A DNA stretch of 64,000 bases from Erinaceus europaeus. Taxonomy: Eukaryota; Chordata; Mammalia; Eulipotyphla; Erinaceidae. This document shows, one piece after another, positions 23,136-33,509 of the stretch (within the stretch, counting starts at the first letter, position 1; each line of letters begins with the position of its first letter). The position numbers were made by a program, and so were the translations under genes. The notes under the pieces were generated by a model. That model had not been told where the DNA came from. It did no database searches and was given only the letters and a program-made list of their open reading frames with translations. The stretch is from contig NC_080185.1 in assembly GCF_950295315.1 (NCBI RefSeq), positions 41,132,602-41,196,601 of the forward strand. The letters are read 5' to 3'.

Positions 23136-23499
23136 CACTTAAATATAATGGACATTCTTGGTAGGTGGGGGAATTGAACATTGGTTCTCCCCATGGTTAC
23201 TAAGTAACAGGGTCTCATTTAATGACCTTTAATGAAAGGGGAGGGCTCGAGAGGGAGTTCTGAGAAATTATCTTTGTTTCTTCATGGAGTATACTTCATG
23301 GGGCCTCTGAAGGAAGCATTTCTGGATTACTCCCAGCAAGAGTGACTTAATATTACACGTTGTTAAGGGGGCTACTAAAGGCCAACCTGGAGGTTCATCG
23401 ACTTAAGTTCAAGGTACATACTCTGAATGCTGGAACTGCCTTTAGGTTTTTTTGGGGGGAAATGTTTTATTTTGTCTTTCCTTTTTAAAGTATTAATTG
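23136..23499. other. unique stretch
   Basis: Nothing recognised. Confidence 0.35.
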
Positions 23500-23712
23500 G
23501 GAGGGGGGCAATGGGTGGTGGTGCACTCGGTTAAGCATACACATTAACGTGTACAAGGCTCTGGGTTAAGCCCCCTCGGTCCACACCTGCAGGGGGGAAG
23601 CCTCACAATTGGTAAAGCTGGGCTGCAGATGTCTTTTCCTTTCTGTCTTCCCTTTCCATCTCAGTTTCTGTCTGTCTCTATCTAATAAACTAAATATTAA
23701 AATAAAAAGGTA
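23500..23712 (+). repeat. SINE-B
   Basis: Sense copy with ATGGGTGGTGGTGCACTCGG and the tail TCTATCTAATAAACTAAATA. Confidence 0.8.
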
Positions 23713-23729
23713 AAAAGTGTTCATTTAAA

Positions 23730-24390
23730 AATATATTTATAAAAAGGAGACACTGACAAAAACCATACGATAAGAGGGGTACAACTCCACATAATTCCCA
23801 CCACCAGAGCTCCGTATCCCATCCCCTCCCTGACAGCTTTCCTATTCTTTATTCCCCTGGGAATATGGACCCAGAGTCATTAGGGCCATTATGGGGTGCA
23901 GAAGGTGGAAGGTCTGGCTTCTGTAATTGCTCCCCTGCTGAACATGGGCGTTGACAAGTCGATTCAAACTCCCAGCCTGTTTCTCTCTTTCCCTAGTGGA
24001 GCAGAGCTCTGAGGAAGGGGGGCTCCAGGACACATTGGTGGGGTCATCTGTCCAGGGAAGTTGGCATCGTGTTAGCATCTGGAACCCGGTGGCTGAAAGA
24101 AGAGTTGACATATAAAGCCAAACAAATTGTTGACTAATCATGAACCTGAAGGCTAGAGTAGTTCAGATGAAGAGTTGGGGGTCTCCGTTTTGTAGCTAGT
24201 AGGCCTATTAGTTATACTCCAAAAGGCCCATGACTATACTAGATTTTTGGAGTTTTTTTGGTGGGAATGGCGTTTATGTACACTCCTATTAACTTGTAGT
24301 CATAAATTACTAATACGAGAGGGGAAAAATTGAATGTCTCAAATTTTTTAGTGCACAGACCATAGGCTGAGTCTTTGAAATGTTGACTCT
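23730..24390 (-). mobile_element. L1 3'UTR fragment, antisense
   Basis: Starts with AAAAAGGAGACACTGACAAA and GGTACAACTCCACATAATTC, the 3' end of the local L1 family in antisense, and continues through GAACATGGGCGTTGACAAGT. No ORF2 is present. Confidence 0.8.
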
Positions 24391-24394
24391 CTTA

Positions 24395-24620
24395 AAAGCT
24401 TAGACCACCATATCTCACCAAAGTAAAAGACTCTGGGGTGGATGGGTGGGGAGAATACAGGTCCAAGAAGGATTCAGAGGACCTAGTGGGGGTTGTATTG
24501 TTATATGGGAATCTGGGGAATGTTATACATGTACAAACTATTGTACTTACTGTTGAATGTAAAACATTAATTCCCCAATAAAAAAGAAATGGTACTAAAA
24601 ATAATAAATAATAATTTTTA
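24395..24620 (+). mobile_element. L1 3'-end element, sense, short 3'UTR variant
   Basis: CACCAAAGTAAAAGACTCTG to TTAATTCCCCAATAAAAAAG. It has the same short 3'UTR type as the copy at 61443-61672 and lies tail-to-head against the antisense L1 piece. Confidence 0.75.
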
Positions 24621-24682
24621 AAAAAGCTTAGACCAGGGAGAAAAGAGGCAACCAGTGGCATTACTCTGTAAGACACAGCTAT

Positions 24683-24930
24683 AGGGGGTTGGGTGGTAGC
24701 GCAGAAGCGCAAGGATCAGTGTAAGGATCCCAGTTCGAGCCTCTGGCTCCCCACCTGCCGGGGAGTCGCTTCACAGGCAGTGAAGCAGGTCTGCAGGTGT
24801 CTTATCTCTCCCCCTCTCTGTCTTCCCCTCGTCTATCCATTTCTCTCTGTCCTATCCAACAAAGACGATGACATCAACAACAATAACTACAACAAAAATA
24901 AAAAAGTGCAACAAAAGGGAAGAAAAAAAG
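24683..24930 (+). repeat. SINE-A with a head deletion
   Basis: Sense copy in which the first half of the head is collapsed (GGTTGGGTGGTAGCGCAGAA then GCGCAAGGATC). Flanked by AAGACACAGCTATA on both sides (24670-24683 and about 24929-24942), a target-site duplication. Confidence 0.9.
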
Positions 24931-24954
24931 ACACAGCTATATACAAATAATGTC

Positions 24955-25312
24955 AAAGGACATAAATTACCGTGATGTGTATGATACAGCAAATCCTTAC
25001 AGGGATATTTCAAAGTTAACCCAATTGTCAAATAACTTGATTACAGCAATAACTATCTATTATCTTCTTAACCCTAAGATAGCAGGAATCTCCTGCTTCC
25101 TCTATAGAGCCTATATTTCCCCCAGTCCTGGAACCTTAGGGTGGGGCTCACTTTCCTGCATGCTGCTCTCAGTTCATACCAAATGATATTGCATCTGCTG
25201 ATCTCAACCTAATCAACGCACTGAGTACCACCTCAGGATGCTTCACTTCAGACTGTGTTCAGAGACGTCAGGCGTGGAATGTCAACTCTTCAGCCTCATT
25301 ACTCGGGTGAAA
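24955..25312 (+). mobile_element. L1 3'UTR internal fragment, sense
   Basis: CTATAGAGCCTATATTTCCC and TTCAGACTGTGTTCAGAGAC match, in reverse complement, the 59290-59520 part of the L1 at 58671-60854. Confidence 0.7.
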
Positions 25313-25324
25313 AGTGTTCATTTT

Positions 25325-25445
25325 TAAGGCCCGTGAAATAGCTCACTTGGATAGTGTGCTGCTTGGCCATGTATGTGACTCAGGTTCAAGCCCAGCCCCC
25401 ACCACATTGAAAGAAGCTTTGATGTTGGTCTCTTTCACTCTTTTT
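25325..25445 (+). repeat. SINE-E, tRNA-like
   Basis: GAAATAGCTCACTTGGATAG resembles a Pol III A box and GACTCAGGTTCAAGCCC a B box. The rest (CACATTGAAAGAAGCTTTG) does not match families A-D, and this is the only copy recognised here. Confidence 0.6.
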
Positions 25446-25479
25446 TTGTTTCTGTCTCTCTCTCTCTTTTTTTTTAAGT

Positions 25480-25625
25480 TATTTCTTAAAAATTTCTTTA
25501 TTTGGGAATTAATGGTTTATGGTCAACAGTAAAATAAAATACACTAGTTTGTACATGTGTAACATTTCTCAGTTTTCCACATAACAATTCAAACCCCACT
25601 AGGCTCTCCTCTGTCTTCAAAAGTA
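25480..25625 (-). mobile_element. L1 3' end, antisense
   Basis: TTATTTGGGAATTAATGGTT and TTGTACATGTGTAACATTTC are the antisense of the L1 3' terminus seen at 24480-24585. Confidence 0.7.
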
Positions 25626-25974
25626 TTGGTTTTTTAAAAATAGAATAATAAAGTTTTATTCATAAAAATGTCTAAGTATACTGATTTTAAAATGGTACTT
25701 TTTTTTTTAAATTATCAAGGCCATGTTGATTTACAACTCTGGATGCAAGTTAGGGCCACCATTCACACTTCTTCAAATGGATGTTTGTCACTCTGACACT
25801 GTGACAGGCACTGTAGTCTTCACCAAAGCGCCAGTAACCTCCCATTGCCTTTGCTTGGACAGCAGTGTAAATTTGAGTGCTTTGATTTTGAGAGGCAGGC
25901 ATAACATACTGGAAATCTTGGCCCAGGGTGTGTTTTCAGTAGTAAAAGGCAGCTGTGGCTTTACTAAGTACTCC
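25626..25974. other. unique stretch
   Basis: An open frame (25723-26196) begins here but runs into SINE sequence and resembles no gene. Confidence 0.4.
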
Positions 25975-26128
25975 TTTTTTTTTTTTTTAAGAATTTATTT
26001 ATCCATGAGAAAGACAGGAGGAGAGAAAGAACCAGACATCACTCTTGTACATGTGCTGCCGGTGATCGAACTCAGGACCTCATGGTTGAGAGTCCAATGC
26101 TTTATTCACTGCACACCTCCCGGACCAA
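25975..26128 (-). repeat. SINE-D
   Basis: Antisense copy, AAGAATTTATTTATCCATGA to CACACCTCCCGGACC. Confidence 0.85.
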
Positions 26129-26129
26129 T

Positions 26130-26540
26130 CAACTTGATTTTTAATTTACCAAAGGTGCTGGGAATTAAATTTGGAATTCTGGTGCCTCAGGCATAAAATT
26201 TTTTTTTTCTTTTATTGCCACCAGGGTTATTGCTGGGGCGTAGTGCCGGCACTACGAGTCTACTGCTTCTGGCGGCCACTTTTACATTTTTATTTTATTT
26301 TTCCTTTCGACTTTATTGGATAGATCAGAGAGAAACTGACAGGGGCGGGGGATATAGGAGATAAGGAGAGAGAAGACAGACCTGCAGGGCTGCTATAGTG
26401 CTCATGAAGCAGGTGGGGGTGGGGCTGAAACTCAGGTCTTAGCTCATGATCATATGTGTGCTTAGCCAGGGGTGCCATTGCCCAGCCCCCCCCGCCCCGA
26501 AAGTCTTTATGCAGAACCATTATACTATCTCCCCAGAAAT
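26130..26540 (-). repeat. mosaic of SINE pieces (C, A tail, B, C)
   Basis: In order: SINE-C piece (CCAAAGGTGCTGGGAATT), SINE-A terminal block in antisense (CCAGGGTTATTGCTGGGGC), SINE-B (TTATTGGATAGATCAGAGAG to GCCATTGCCCAGCCCC) and a SINE-C end (CAGAACCATTATACTATC). The outer C pieces appear to be one element split by later insertions. Confidence 0.65.
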
Positions 26541-26604
26541 TTTTACTTCCTCCTTTCCTTTCTTTCTCTCCCTTTCCTTTTTTGCTTTCAGTTTATCTTT
26601 ATTT

Positions 26605-26715
26605 TATTTTTGATTTACCAGAGGTGGTGTGGGGCATTGAATCTGGGATTTTGGTTTCTCAGGCATGAAAGTCTTTTTCTTTTTACAGAACCATTATACT
26701 ATTTCCCCAGCTCTA
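26605..26715 (-). repeat. SINE-C
   Basis: Antisense copy with GGTGGTGTGGGGCATTGAAT and ACCATTATACTATTTCCCC. Confidence 0.8.
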
Positions 26716-26734
26716 CTTTCTTATTTTTAGCCAG

Positions 26735-26940
26735 CTTTCCTTCCTCCCTCCCTCCCTCCCTCCCTTCTTCCCTTCCTCAACAGAAGTTGAGGGGAATGGA
26801 AGATAGGGATAAAGAGAGACAACTGCAGCACTGCTTTAGTGATCACGAAACCTCCCCTGCAGGTGGGGACCAGGGGCTTGAACCTGGGTCCTTGTGCATG
26901 GTCACGTGTATGCTCAACTAGGTGCACTGCCATCGGGTCA
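26735..26940 (-). repeat. SINE-B with a CCCT-rich tail
   Basis: The tail region has become a (CCCT)n run (26742-26772). The head is at GTGCACTGCCATCGGGTCAC. Confidence 0.75.
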
Positions 26941-26942
26941 CC

Positions 26943-27030
26943 TACATTATTTCATTCAATCCTCACACCAACTGTCTGAGGTCCGACAGGTGGACCATTC
27001 CCAGTTCTCAGATAACTGAGGTTTGAGTTG
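26943..27030 (+). repeat. MIR fragment
   Basis: ATTTCATTCAATCCTCACAC and CCAGTTCTCAGATAACTGAG are typical of a MIR 3' segment. Confidence 0.55.
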
Positions 27031-27269
27031 GTTTCTCCACCCAAGTCACACACAAGGGCAAGGGGCCAAAGTGTCATTTAAGGCCAGCTCTGTCATCAAA
27101 AGCAATCCTATGAAACCTCTCCACATCCTGACTTCAAAGAAGCACTCAGTTTTTGCAACAGCACCTTGCCTGACACAAAATGGTTACAGACAGCCAACGT
27201 GTGTGTTTCTCTAGCCACGCACAACCCCTACCCCAACTGTTCCTTGGGATTCTCAAAATAACTTGCTTT

Positions 27270-27605
27270 GGGGGGCCGGGTGGTAGTGTAGCAGGTTAAG
27301 CGCACGTGGCGTGAAGCACAAGGACCAGCGTAAGGATCCCGGTTCAAGCTCCCGGCTTCCCACCTTCAGGGTGGCCGCTTCACAGGTGGTGAAGCAGGTC
27401 TGCAGGTGTCTGTCTTCCTCTCTGTCTTCCCCTCCCCTCTCCATTTCTCTCTGTCCTATCCAATAACATTGACATCAATAACAACAACAGTAATAACAAC
27501 CAAAAAACATCAATAAAACAAGGGCAACAAAAGGGAAAAAATAGCCTCCAGGAGCAGTGGATTCATGGTGCAGGCACTGAGCCCCAGCAATAATCCTGGA
27601 GGCAA
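27270..27605 (+). repeat. SINE-A, long form
   Basis: Sense copy with the terminal CCTGGAGGCAAATAAATAAA. Flanked by AAATAACTTGCTTTG on both sides (27256-27270 and about 27640-27654), a good target-site duplication. Confidence 0.92.
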
Positions 27606-27659
27606 ATAAATAAATACTTACATAAATAAATAAATAAATAAATAACTTGCTTTGTCCAG

Positions 27660-28174
27660 CCCATTTGTGGGGAGGATGGATGTTGCCGCAGCCTGCCTTT
27701 CATAAGACCAAACCAAGGCCAGTTTGTGCTGTTCTTCATCAGTAATGTTCACCCTAAATGTCACTTCTTTCCCCACTCTCCTTTCGAGAGATCAGCCACA
27801 TGTAGTTAGACTGACCACGTATCATCTCTCTGCCCTGAAACGCTCTGCACCATGAATCATTCTGACTGTGCATTAGTGTGTTCAAGAGACTAAATGGAGC
27901 TGCCTCTCCCTTCACTGTCCCTAAATCAATCTCCGCCCTCCCCAACCATCTTAGTACTTTTTATAAACTTTTTTATTTTAAATGTATTTATTCCCTTTTG
28001 TTGCCTGTTGGTATGCTTCTAAGACCCCTTCTGTTTCATTGGTTTAATCCCCCCTGCTTAACACTGTATTCTATTTACATAAACCACAGTTAACTAAGCA
28101 CCTGCCTGCCTGTTCTTTTGGTCACTCCTCAAATACCAGAAGGGGAGGATGCTCTCAGTTCAAGGCTCTGCTTG
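27660..28174. other. unique stretch
   Basis: A short SINE-A tail scrap (TATTTATTCCCTTTTGTTGCC, about 27985) is embedded. Otherwise nothing was recognised. Confidence 0.4.
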
Positions 28175-28264
28175 CTTGCTTGCTTGTTTTCTTGCTTTCT
28201 CTCCCTCTTTCTTTCTTTCTCTCCCTCTTTCTTTCTTTCTTTCTTCCTTTCCTTCTTTCTTTCT
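28175..28264 (+). repeat. pyrimidine microsatellite (CTTT/CTTG)n
   Basis: GCTTGCTTGCTTG passes into TTTC and TTCC units and ends at the T-rich tail of an antisense SINE-D. Confidence 0.9.
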
Positions 28265-28265
28265 A

Positions 28266-28410
28266 AGATTTTATATATTTATTAGTGATAAAGATAAGAG
28301 AGAAAGAACCAGACATCACTCTGGTACTTGTGTTGCCAGGGATTGAACTTGGGACCTCCCGCTTGAGAGTCCAATGCTTTATCTATCTACTATGCCACCT
28401 CCTGGCCCAC
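28266..28410 (-). repeat. SINE-D
   Basis: Antisense copy, AAGATTTTATATATTTATTA to GCCACCTCCTGGCCCAC. Confidence 0.88.
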
Positions 28411-28557
28411 ACAAGGCTCTGCTTTCTAGCTGGAAAGATTTCTCTTCCACCCATCCTGCCCCTCAAACCATCTTCAGTCACTCACTCACTCATTGCTCAT
28501 TCTAGTCTCTTAGTGAAGCACTGAAATATTTCCTGGTTGTAGATAAGCCCTCAGGCA

Positions 28558-28845
28558 GGGGTAAATAGCATAATGGTTATGCAAACAGACTCTCATGCCT
28601 GAGGTTCCAAAGTCCCAGGTTCAATCCCCTGCACCACCATAAGCCAGAGTTGAGCAGTGCTCTGGGAGCACTCAGTAGCTGGGAGTACGGATCGACCTGC
28701 CAACGCCCATGTTCAGCAGGGAAGCAGTTACAGAAGCCAGACCTTCCACCTTCTGACCCTGGGTCCATACTCCCAGAGAGATAAAGAATAGGAAAGCTAT
28801 CAGGGGAGGGGATGGGATAAAGAGTTTCTGGTTAAAAAAAAAAAA
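28558..28845 (+). repeat. SINE-C fused to an L1 3'UTR piece
   Basis: SINE-C in sense (to CAGTGCTCTGG at about 28664) runs directly into L1 3'UTR sequence (CTGGGAGTACGGATCGACCT ... GGAAAGCTATCAGGGGAGGG) and ends in an A run. It could be a chimaeric retrotransposition product or two adjacent insertions. Confidence 0.65.
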
Positions 28846-28859
28846 AAAGAAGAAGTAGA

Positions 28860-29400
28860 AACGCAAAGCAGAAATTGACTGAGTTTGGAGTATGGCACCA
28901 AAGTAAGAAAGCAGAAGTACACTAGAGTTTGCAGTGAGTACCTCCCTAATACTTCCTCTCCACTTTTCCAAGCTTTGGGTCCATGATTGCTCAACAATTT
29001 GTTTGGCTTTGTATGTTAACTCTCTTTTCAGTCACCAGGTTCCAGGTGTCATCAGGATGCCAGCCAGACTTCCCTGGATTGAAGACCCCACCAATATGTC
29101 CTGGAGCTCAGCTTCCCCAGAGACCCACCCTACTAGGGAAAGAGAGAGGCAGACTGGGAGTATGGACCGACCAGTCAACGCCCATGTTCAGCAGGGAAGC
29201 AATTACAGAAGCCAGACCTTCTACCTTCTGCAACCCACAATGACCCTGGGTCCATGCTCCCAGAGGGATAGAGAATGGGAAAGCTATCGGGGGAGGGGGT
29301 GGGATATGGAGATTGGGTGGTGGGAATTGTGTGGAGTTGTACCCCTCCTACCCTATGGTTTTGTTAATTAATCCTTTCTTAAATAAAAAATTTAAAAAAG
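28860..29400 (+). mobile_element. L1 3'UTR-only element (about 540 bp)
   Basis: Begins at the position equivalent to just after the ORF2 stop and carries the CACCAAAGTAAGAAAGCAGA junction, which is an internal 3'UTR deletion relative to the L1 at 58671-60854. It ends in TTCTTAAATAAAAAATTT plus A run. Nearly identical to 47640-48170. Confidence 0.8.
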
Positions 29401-29564
29401 TGAAAAAAAAAAGAAGTAGTAGGTGTGACTTAGAAAGGAAGAGAAGTTAGAGAAATAGGAATAAATGGGCAAATATATATGTATATAATATATATATCTG
29501 TATATATATAGACATAGAGAACTACTGCATTTTCCAATAAAGGAAATGGAGAACCAGAAAAAAA

Positions 29565-29660
29565 AAAAAAGAGTTCTGGTGGAGGGAACTGTGTGGAGTT
29601 GTACCTCTCTTATCCTAGGGTTTTGTCAATGTTTCCTTTTTATAAATAAAAAAAAAGTGA
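29565..29660 (+). mobile_element. L1 3' terminal fragment
   Basis: GAACTGTGTGGAGTTGTACC to TATAAATAAAAAAAAAGTG. Only the last 95 bases of the element. Confidence 0.75.
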
Positions 29661-29679
29661 GATAAGGCTTCCTGCCCAC

Positions 29680-29895
29680 TGCCTCTTTCCTTCAGTTGCA
29701 TTCTCGCCTGCATCATCGCCATCTCCTATGACGTTTCCTCCTCCATCTGTGTGTCTGTCTCTCACTAGAAGGTAAGTTTTCAGGAAAGCAGGAGTTTTTT
29801 TTCCCCCTGTGTTTATAATACAATCCTGTCCCTAGTCCCTAGAACGGTACCTCCCACATAGTTCACAGTGAATAAATGCTTGCTGAATGGTCAGG
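29680..29895 (+). repeat. L2 3' end
   Basis: CTAGAAGGTAAGTTTTCAGG ... CCCTAGAACGGTACCTCCCA ... GTGAATAAATGCTTGCTGAA is the classic L2 3'-terminal pattern. Confidence 0.75.
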
Positions 29896-29924
29896 TGGTG
29901 GTCTAGATTTATTTATTATTTATT

Positions 29925-30205
29925 TTTTTTATTTAAGAAAGGATTAATTAACAATACCATAGGGTAGGAGGGATACAACTCCACACAATTCCCACCACCC
30001 AATCTCCATATCCCACCCCCTCCCCTGATAGCTTTCCCATTTTCCATCCCTCTGGAAGCATGGACCCAGGGTCATTGTGGGTTGCAGAAGGTAGAAGGTC
30101 TGGCTTCTGTAATTGCTTCCCCTCTGAACATGGGCGTTGACTGGTCAGTCCATACTCCCAGTCTGCCTCTCTCTTTCCCTAGTAGGGTGTGTCTCTGGGG
30201 AAAGT
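29925..30205 (-). mobile_element. L1 3'UTR fragment, antisense
   Basis: AAGAAAGGATTAATTAACAA to CTTTCCCTAGTAGGGTG, the same segment as 58685-58945. Confidence 0.85.
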
Positions 30206-30459
30206 CTAGATTTATTTTATCACACCTGATATTAGGAGAAATATTGCTGACTAAGCTCTGGCTGTCAGATGCTAGTTTCAAAAAAGGGGGATGTCCCTTT
30301 CAGAATTATAATGTGCACTGGCGAGTGTTGTATGTGGATTATTGCATCTATCGTAAATCCGTTGGCAATATCTGGGGTTCATAACCAAGTAACTGGAGTC
30401 ATTACCTCTACTGATTTTTTCTTAAGTCCAAGATTTATATTTATTTTTTGTAAAGTTTT

Positions 30460-30790
30460 TTAAAGATTTGTTTTGGACAGAGACAGAAATTGAGAGAGAA
30501 GGGGACATAGTGAGAGAGAAAGGATGGAGAGTAGATAGCATAATGGCTATGCAAAGAGACTCTCATTTCTGAGGCTTCAAAGTCCCAGGTTTAATCCCTC
30601 CCACCACCATAAAACAGGCTGAGCTCTGCTGTGGTAAAAAAGAGAGAGAGAGAAAGAGGCACCTGTAGCACTGCTTCAGCACTTGTGAAGCTTCCCCAGT
30701 GTACCGTAGTGCTCGCTGTGCTGGGGCTTGACCTCAGGGAATCACACATGAAAGGTGTGTGTTCTGCTGGGTGTGCTCTCAGCCCAGAAG
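30460..30790 (-). repeat. SINE-B interrupted by a sense SINE-C
   Basis: SINE-B tail (GGACAGAGACAGAAATTGAG) on the left and its body and head (CACCTGTAGCACTGCTTCAG ...) on the right flank a SINE-C in sense at about 30522-30640 (TAGATAGCATAATGGCTATG to GAGCTCTGCTGTGG). The C copy post-dates the B copy. Confidence 0.75.
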
Positions 30791-30821
30791 TTGGAACCAA
30801 TACATTCCAACATCTTAGCTT

Positions 30822-30930
30822 TAGGGGAATGGAGACAGTATATTGGTTCTGCAAAGAGATTCTCATGCCCGAGGCTCCAAAGTCACACGTTCAATCCCCC
30901 TACCACCACGATAAGCAGTGCTCTGGTAAA
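30822..30930 (+). repeat. SINE-C
   Basis: Sense copy starting GGGGAATGGAGACAGTATAT. The end is shortened (AAGCAGTGCTCTGG). Confidence 0.75.
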
Positions 30931-31014
30931 AACAAACATAAACATCTTGGCATTAAAGTTCCCTTTACAACAACATACTGGTTCCCCTATCTAGGAAATG
31001 ATTTTCAGCATTTT

Positions 31015-31202
31015 TTAAAACTTATCTTTATTTATTGGATAGACACAGCCAGAAATCGAGAGGGGAGGGGAGATAGAGAGGGAGAGAGAGACACCTGCAG
31101 CCTTGCTTCACCACTCGCAAAGCTTTCCCCCTGCAGGGGCTCAAACCCGGATCCTTGTGCATTGTAATGTGAGTTTAACCAGGTGCGCCACTACCCGGCC
31201 CC
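31015..31202 (-). repeat. SINE-B
   Basis: Antisense copy ending GCGCCACTACCCGGCCCCC. A short deletion removes part of the body after CCCCTGCAGG. Confidence 0.88.
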
Positions 31203-31334
31203 CTGGTATTATTTTTTTTTGCTGTTACTGGGGTTTCACTGCTTCAGGCTAACTTCTTCAGATACAGACAGGCAAAAGAGACACACAGCAATCAAAACTT
31301 GATCCTGGGTCATATGGGAAAAAAAAAGTTGCCC

Positions 31335-31480
31335 AGAGGTAGTACAATAGCTAAAGCTCTGGACTTAAAGATGAGGCCCTGAGTTCTGAGTTCAGTTCCC
31401 CAGCATGGCATGTGCCAGACTGAAGTTCTGGTTCTCTCTCCTATTTTTCCTCTCTCATAAATAAATCTTAATAAATAAAT
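31335..31480 (+). repeat. SINE-D variant
   Basis: Sense copy: CCCAGAGGTAGTACAATAGC, GAGTTCAGTTCCCCAGCATG and a (TAAA)n tail. The next 100 bases (to 31610) may be an L1 3' scrap ending CCAATAAAGTGG. Confidence 0.65.
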
Positions 31481-31621
31481 TAAATAAATAAATAAAGGGA
31501 GGAGATGGGTGTGCAAAGGGTCTTGGGATATTTGATGTATTCATATGTCAACAACTGTACTGTAAGCCACTATCCCTCCAATAAAGTGGAAAAAAGAACT
31601 AAAAAAATAAATAAATAAGAA

Positions 31622-31822
31622 GGAGCTAGGTGGTGGTACACCTGGTTGAGTGTACACATTACAGTGAGCAAGGATCCTGGTTCAAGCCCATGTTCTCCAC
31701 CTGCAGGGGAGAAGCTTCATAAGTGGGAAAGCAGGGCTGCAGGTGTCTCTCTGTCTCACTCCTTATTTCCCACTTCCCTCTCAATGTCACAGTCTCTATT
31801 CAAAATAAATAATATTAAAAAA
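31622..31822 (+). repeat. SINE-B
   Basis: Sense copy with GGAGCTAGGTGGTGGTACAC and the tail TATTCAAAATAAATAATA. Confidence 0.85.
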
Positions 31823-31827
31823 AAAGA

Positions 31828-32068
31828 ATTGGTGCAAAGACCGGCGTAAGGATCCCGGTTCGAACCCCCGGCTCCCTACCTGCAGGGGAGTCGCTTCACA
31901 GGCAGTGAAGCAGGTCTGCAGGTGTCTATCTTTCTCTCCCCCTCTCTGTCTTCCCCTCCTCTCTCCATTTCTCTCTGTCCTATCCAACAATGATGACATC
32001 AATAACAACAACAATAATCAACAACAACAATAAAACAAGGGCAACAAAAGGGAAAATAAATAAATATA
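31828..32068 (+). repeat. SINE-A, 5' truncated
   Basis: Starts inside the head (TGGTGCAAAGACCGGCGTAA). The remaining sequence is close to the family consensus. Confidence 0.88.
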
Positions 32069-32171
32069 TATATATATGAAAGAATTATCAATACAGGAAA
32101 ATATACCAGTAAATAAAAATGTAATACTTTCAACCATTAAATTATCACAAAACACAAGTTTAAATACTAGC

Positions 32172-32290
32172 TACAAAGAAGTTGGGGAGATGGCTTAATG
32201 GTTCTGTTTTTATGCTTGGGTCTCTGAGGTCCCAGGTTCAATCTCAGGCATCACCATAAAATAGAGCTGAGCAGTGCTCTGGTTAAAATA
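32172..32290 (+). repeat. SINE-C, diverged
   Basis: TTGGGGAGATGGCTTAATGG to AGCAGTGCTCTGG. Confidence 0.75.
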
Positions 32291-32304
32291 AAAAGTAAAA
32301 TAAA

Positions 32305-32640
32305 TAGGGGACCGGGCAGTAAAGCACTGGGTTAAGTGCACATAGTTTGAAGTGCAAGGACCAGTGCGAGGATCTCAGTTCGAGCCCCTGGCTCCCTATC
32401 TGAGGGAGTGGGGGTGGGGGTTGCTTTGCAAGTGGTGAAGAAGGTCTGCAGGTGTCTGTCTCCCCCCCGCCCCCCATCTCTCTCTACCAGAGCACTGCTC
32501 AGCTCTGGCTTATGGTGGTGCAGGGGATTGAACTTGGGGCTTTGGGACCTCAGGCATGAGACTATTTGCATAACCATTAGGCTATCTACTCCTGCCTGTT
32601 CTCTCTCAATTTCTCTCTGTCCTATCCAATAATGACAGCA
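32305..32640 (+). repeat. SINE-A interrupted by an antisense SINE-C
   Basis: The SINE-A head and body run to TGTCTGTCTCCCCCCC. An antisense SINE-C (ACCAGAGCACTGCTCAGCTC to GGCTATCTACTCCTGCC) occupies about 32485-32602. The SINE-A tail resumes at TTCTCTCTGTCCTATCC. Confidence 0.75.
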
Positions 32641-32734
32641 ACAACAACAAGAACAGTGTGTAGAATGAAGGACTGACAGATATGAGCTCCTAGGTTTAAT
32701 CCCTGGCACTGCAAAGAAAAAAAAATTATGGCCA

Positions 32735-32995
32735 CCAGCAGGTTAAGCACAGGTGGCGCAAAGGACTGGAGTAAGGATCCCGGTTCGAGCCCTGGCTCCC
32801 CACCTGCAGGGGAGTTGCTTTACAAACAGTGAAGCAGGTCTGCAGGTGTCTATCTTTCTCTCTCTCTCTCTCTGTCTTCCCCTCCTCTCTCCATTTCTCT
32901 CTGTCCTATCCAACAATGACGACATCAATAACAACAACAACTACAACAACAATGAAAAACAACAAGGGCAACAAAAAGGAAAATAAACAAATATA
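32735..32995 (+). repeat. SINE-A, head shortened
   Basis: Sense copy that lacks the first 25 bases of the head (starts CAGCAGGTTAAGCACAGGTG). Confidence 0.85.
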
Positions 32996-33240
32996 AAAAA
33001 TCTTTTAAAAATTAAAAAAATAAACTATAAACAAGGGGAAACACATGCAACCTTAAATATAACAAACAGGTGAATATTCTTAATATCAAATCAATACTCA
33101 GGAAAGAAGATGAATAATCCGAGTAAACTTGAATAGACAGGAAGCACTAAATCATGATGGCAAAAATATACATGAGTATGAAACTTGAAATGAATGTTCC
33201 ACCTTACATAGCAAAAAATAATCATCAGAACAAGTTATCT

Positions 33241-33400
33241 TTTTTTTTAAGATTTCATTTATTTATTAATGAGACAGATAGGAGGAGAGAGAGAAAGGAC
33301 CAGACATCACTCTGGTACATGTGCTGCTGGGGATTAAACTCAGGACCTTATGCTTGAGAGTCCAATGCCTTATCCACTGCGCCACCTCCTGGACCACTTT
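33241..33400 (-). repeat. SINE-D inserted in the tail of a SINE-C
   Basis: Antisense copy, AAGATTTCATTTATTTATTA to CCACCTCCTGGACCAC. It lies between the left flank CAGAACAAGTTATCT and the SINE-C that contains the foreign retrotransposon. Confidence 0.88.
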
Positions 33401-33509
33401 TTTTTTTCAACCAGAGCATAGTTCAGCTCTGATTTATGGTGGTGCAGGGGATTGAACCTGGGACTCTGGAGCCTCAGGCATGAGAGACTGTTTGCATAAC
33501 CATTATGCT
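33401..33509 (-). repeat. SINE-C, left part (host of the 33.5-34.7 kb insertion)
   Basis: Antisense copy from CAACCAGAGCATAGTTCAGC to AACCATTATGCT. Its other end is displaced to 34679-34700 (AACCATTATGCTATCCCCCC). The outer flanks CAGAACAAGTTATCT (33226-33240) and CAGAACAAGCTATCT (34701-34715) are the duplication made by the SINE layer. Confidence 0.9.
33498..33509. repeat. target-site duplication, left copy
   Basis: AACCATTATGCT, belonging to SINE-C. It shares two bases with the start of the inverted segment. Confidence 0.9.

Noticed and set aside
25723..26196. 157-codon frame as a novel gene
   Set aside because: The second half is antisense SINE-D, and the first half has no splice or domain evidence.
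28934..29371. Pair of nearly identical frames (with 47696-48148) as duplicated genes
   Set aside because: Both are L1 3'UTR-only elements. The similarity is due to retrotransposition.
30631..31167. 178-codon frame as a gene
   Set aside because: It is built from two SINE-B copies and one SINE-C joined by chance. The peptide repeats the usual SINE translations.
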